Source: Dolomedes plantarius
Lineage: Eukaryota; Arthropoda; Arachnida; Araneae; Dolomedidae
Direction: 5' to 3'
Assembly (NCBI GenBank): GCA_907164885.2
Contig: OU015497.1
Coordinates: 65,179,577 to 65,243,576, forward strand
Length of the DNA stretch: 64,000 nt
The notes beneath the pieces are model-generated. The model did no database searches. It was not told the origin of the DNA and saw only the letters and a list, made by a program, of their open reading frames with translations. Positions 62,936 to 64,000 of this stretch are shown here, piece by piece (position 1 is the first letter of the stretch; each line of letters begins with the position of its first letter). The position numbers and the translations under genes are program-made.

Positions 62936-62999
62936 GACCTAGGAAAATAGCTGCGTAGCCGATTGGTCTCGGTGCAGCCGATGATTTAGTCCTACACAG

Positions 63000-63230
63000 C
63001 TACCCTCCTAGGTCACCGGATTTAACCCAATGCGACTTCTTCCTTTGGGGATATGTCAAAGATCTTGTGTTCATACCACCTTGCCAACAAGTGTTCCCGC
63101 ACTTAAACAACGCATTTCTGATGTTTTACAAACAGTTAATAGTGAAACATTACAACGTGTTTGGCAACAAATGGCATACCGCAATGATATTATACGGCTG
63201 ACTAAAGGAAGTCATATCGAACACCTGTGA
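63000..63230 (+). pseudogene. Transposase C-terminus, right arm
   Basis: Plus-strand reading gives SYPPRSPDLTQCDFFLWGYV (with the third catalytic Asp in QCD), KDLVFIPP, and after a frameshift VPALKQRISDVLQTVNSETL then GSHIEHL and TGA at 63230. It is the mirror of the left arm. The N-terminal two thirds of the transposase are absent from both arms. Confidence 0.82.
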
Positions 63231-64000
63231 AAAAAATTTTTTTTTTCTTTTACAACGACAAGTTAATTATAATTTTCTGTTTGTAATTATGAAAAAAATA
63301 TTAGATTTTGTAATCGGATGATTATTTCCTGATAACCCTGTATATTAAAATGGACCTACAAAATAATCCCTATCACCTAACTTTTAACAAAATTCCCTTT
63401 TTAATCAATTCGACGTGAGCTTTATCGAACGATTTCCATTTTACGATATGTTAAGGGAAACTCTAAGTGAACTTATCTACTCCATCTTCGCGCAGCTACG
63501 AATTCTGACATGTTTCAACATGATAATTGCCATTTTTTTTCCTCCAGAAAATATCACTCAATAGCTTACGATACAATATAGTAAAAGGTATCTGCCTAGA
63601 TAATCCGTATCGCCTAACATTTTACGAGTTCCCATTTTTAATCAATTCATCGAGAGCTTTATCTATCCGTTCCCAACATACGATATGTTAAAAGCCTCTG
63701 AGGAACGGATGACATAAAAACTCCTCCTATTCAATTATTGATGAATTCCCTCACCTGAAGTATTCAACAGGGTGTAATGAGCGTTCAAGAGCGCTGTATT
63801 GAAAAAAAATCTGAAATTTTTTTAAAAAATGTTTCTTATTTAAAAAAAAAATTAAAACGCAAACATTTAACTACTTACTAGGTTTATACTTCCTAAACAA
63901 TACTTATTAATACCCAAACATTTTCAGTTTCTTTTTTTCAATATAACTGGTATAAGATTTTAAAATTTTCAAGTACATAAAATGCTCAGACTTTATATCT

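Larger units (their letters stand above)
62644..63340. mobile_element. Hairpin transposon with two inverted transposase C-termini, 697 bp
   Basis: The ends CAGGGTTATCAGCAAAGAAT and, in reverse, CAGGGTTATCAGGAAATAAT are flanked by TA. The arms are inverted copies of the same transposase 3' end, left 62644-62943 and right 62995-63340, around an asymmetric loop of about 50 bp. The left arm lacks about 37 bp present in the right arm. It sits inside the tandem array. Confidence 0.88.
61235..64000. repeat. Diverged tandem array, units about 225-290 bp, at least seven
   Basis: A landmark TT-A-T-AATTCATC-A-AGCTTTAT recurs at about 61423, 61713, 62006, 62231, 62467, 63408 and 63647. Spacing is 290, 293, 225 and 236, then 244 after subtracting the 697-bp insert, then 239. 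CA-CTCCATCTTC and ATTGCCATTTTATT recur likewise. The TTATTAATACCCAA block at 61247 returns at 63903. The array reaches the window edge. Confidence 0.88.

Overview
This is eukaryotic DNA: very AT-rich, dense in (TA)n microsatellites, without operons and without any long intact gene. The transposon set (many Tc1/mariner families, piggyBac, Helitrons, a Jockey-type LINE, tRNA-derived SINE-like pieces) and the specific Tc1 protein signatures point to an arthropod, most likely a spider. That assignment rests on recalled protein families and no search was run. I see no host gene that can be called functional. Nearly every recognisable coding stretch is a decayed transposase, reverse transcriptase or repeat-family protein.

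Layout. 1-7.2 kb: two Tc1 remnants, a repeat (called A) carrying a 142-bp hAT-like MITE and a 588-bp insertion, then a minus-strand LINE whose 3' end runs straight into a tRNA-like module with a poly(A) tail. 8.3-18.4 kb: a run of Tc1/mariner elements mostly landed in TA arrays (8292-9838, 10495-11437, 11661-12862, 14302-15195 fused tail to tail with 15196-16437, and 16870-18366). 18.7-25.6 kb: AT-rich sequence with an 866-bp tandem duplication and a 98-bp tandem repeat. 25.6-32.1 kb: another Tc1 remnant, SINE-like and tandem repeats, and much unassigned sequence.

32.1-44.9 kb is the most informative part. A decayed repeat-family gene (minus strand, 43686 to 43180, continuing 32338 to 32102) is split by a 2.6-kb Helitron. 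That Helitron is split by a 0.84-kb Helitron, which in turn holds a piggyBac (TTAA duplication) and a long-LTR retroelement with a noncoding interior. A DD41D mariner element sits inside the LTR element. Most junctions can be checked within the window, because removing an insert restores a reading frame or matches a second, empty copy at 55.6-56.5 kb. A piggyBac 3' fragment and a TTAA-flanked long-TIR MITE follow.

46-57.5 kb: a third copy of the 11661 family, a near-intact Tc1 (48012-49330) that has lost its third catalytic residue, a further Tc1 (49404-50648), a 751-bp MITE, a piggyBac-type MITE, the second copy of the small Helitron and a 757-bp hairpin element. 57.7-61.2 kb is featureless AT-rich sequence. 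From 61.2 kb to the end runs a diverged tandem array of about 225-290-bp units, interrupted by a second hairpin element that carries two inverted transposase C-termini.

The sequences form layers rather than a working set of genes: TA arrays and TTAA sites serve as targets, and internal deletion and hairpin formation turn autonomous transposons into short derivatives.
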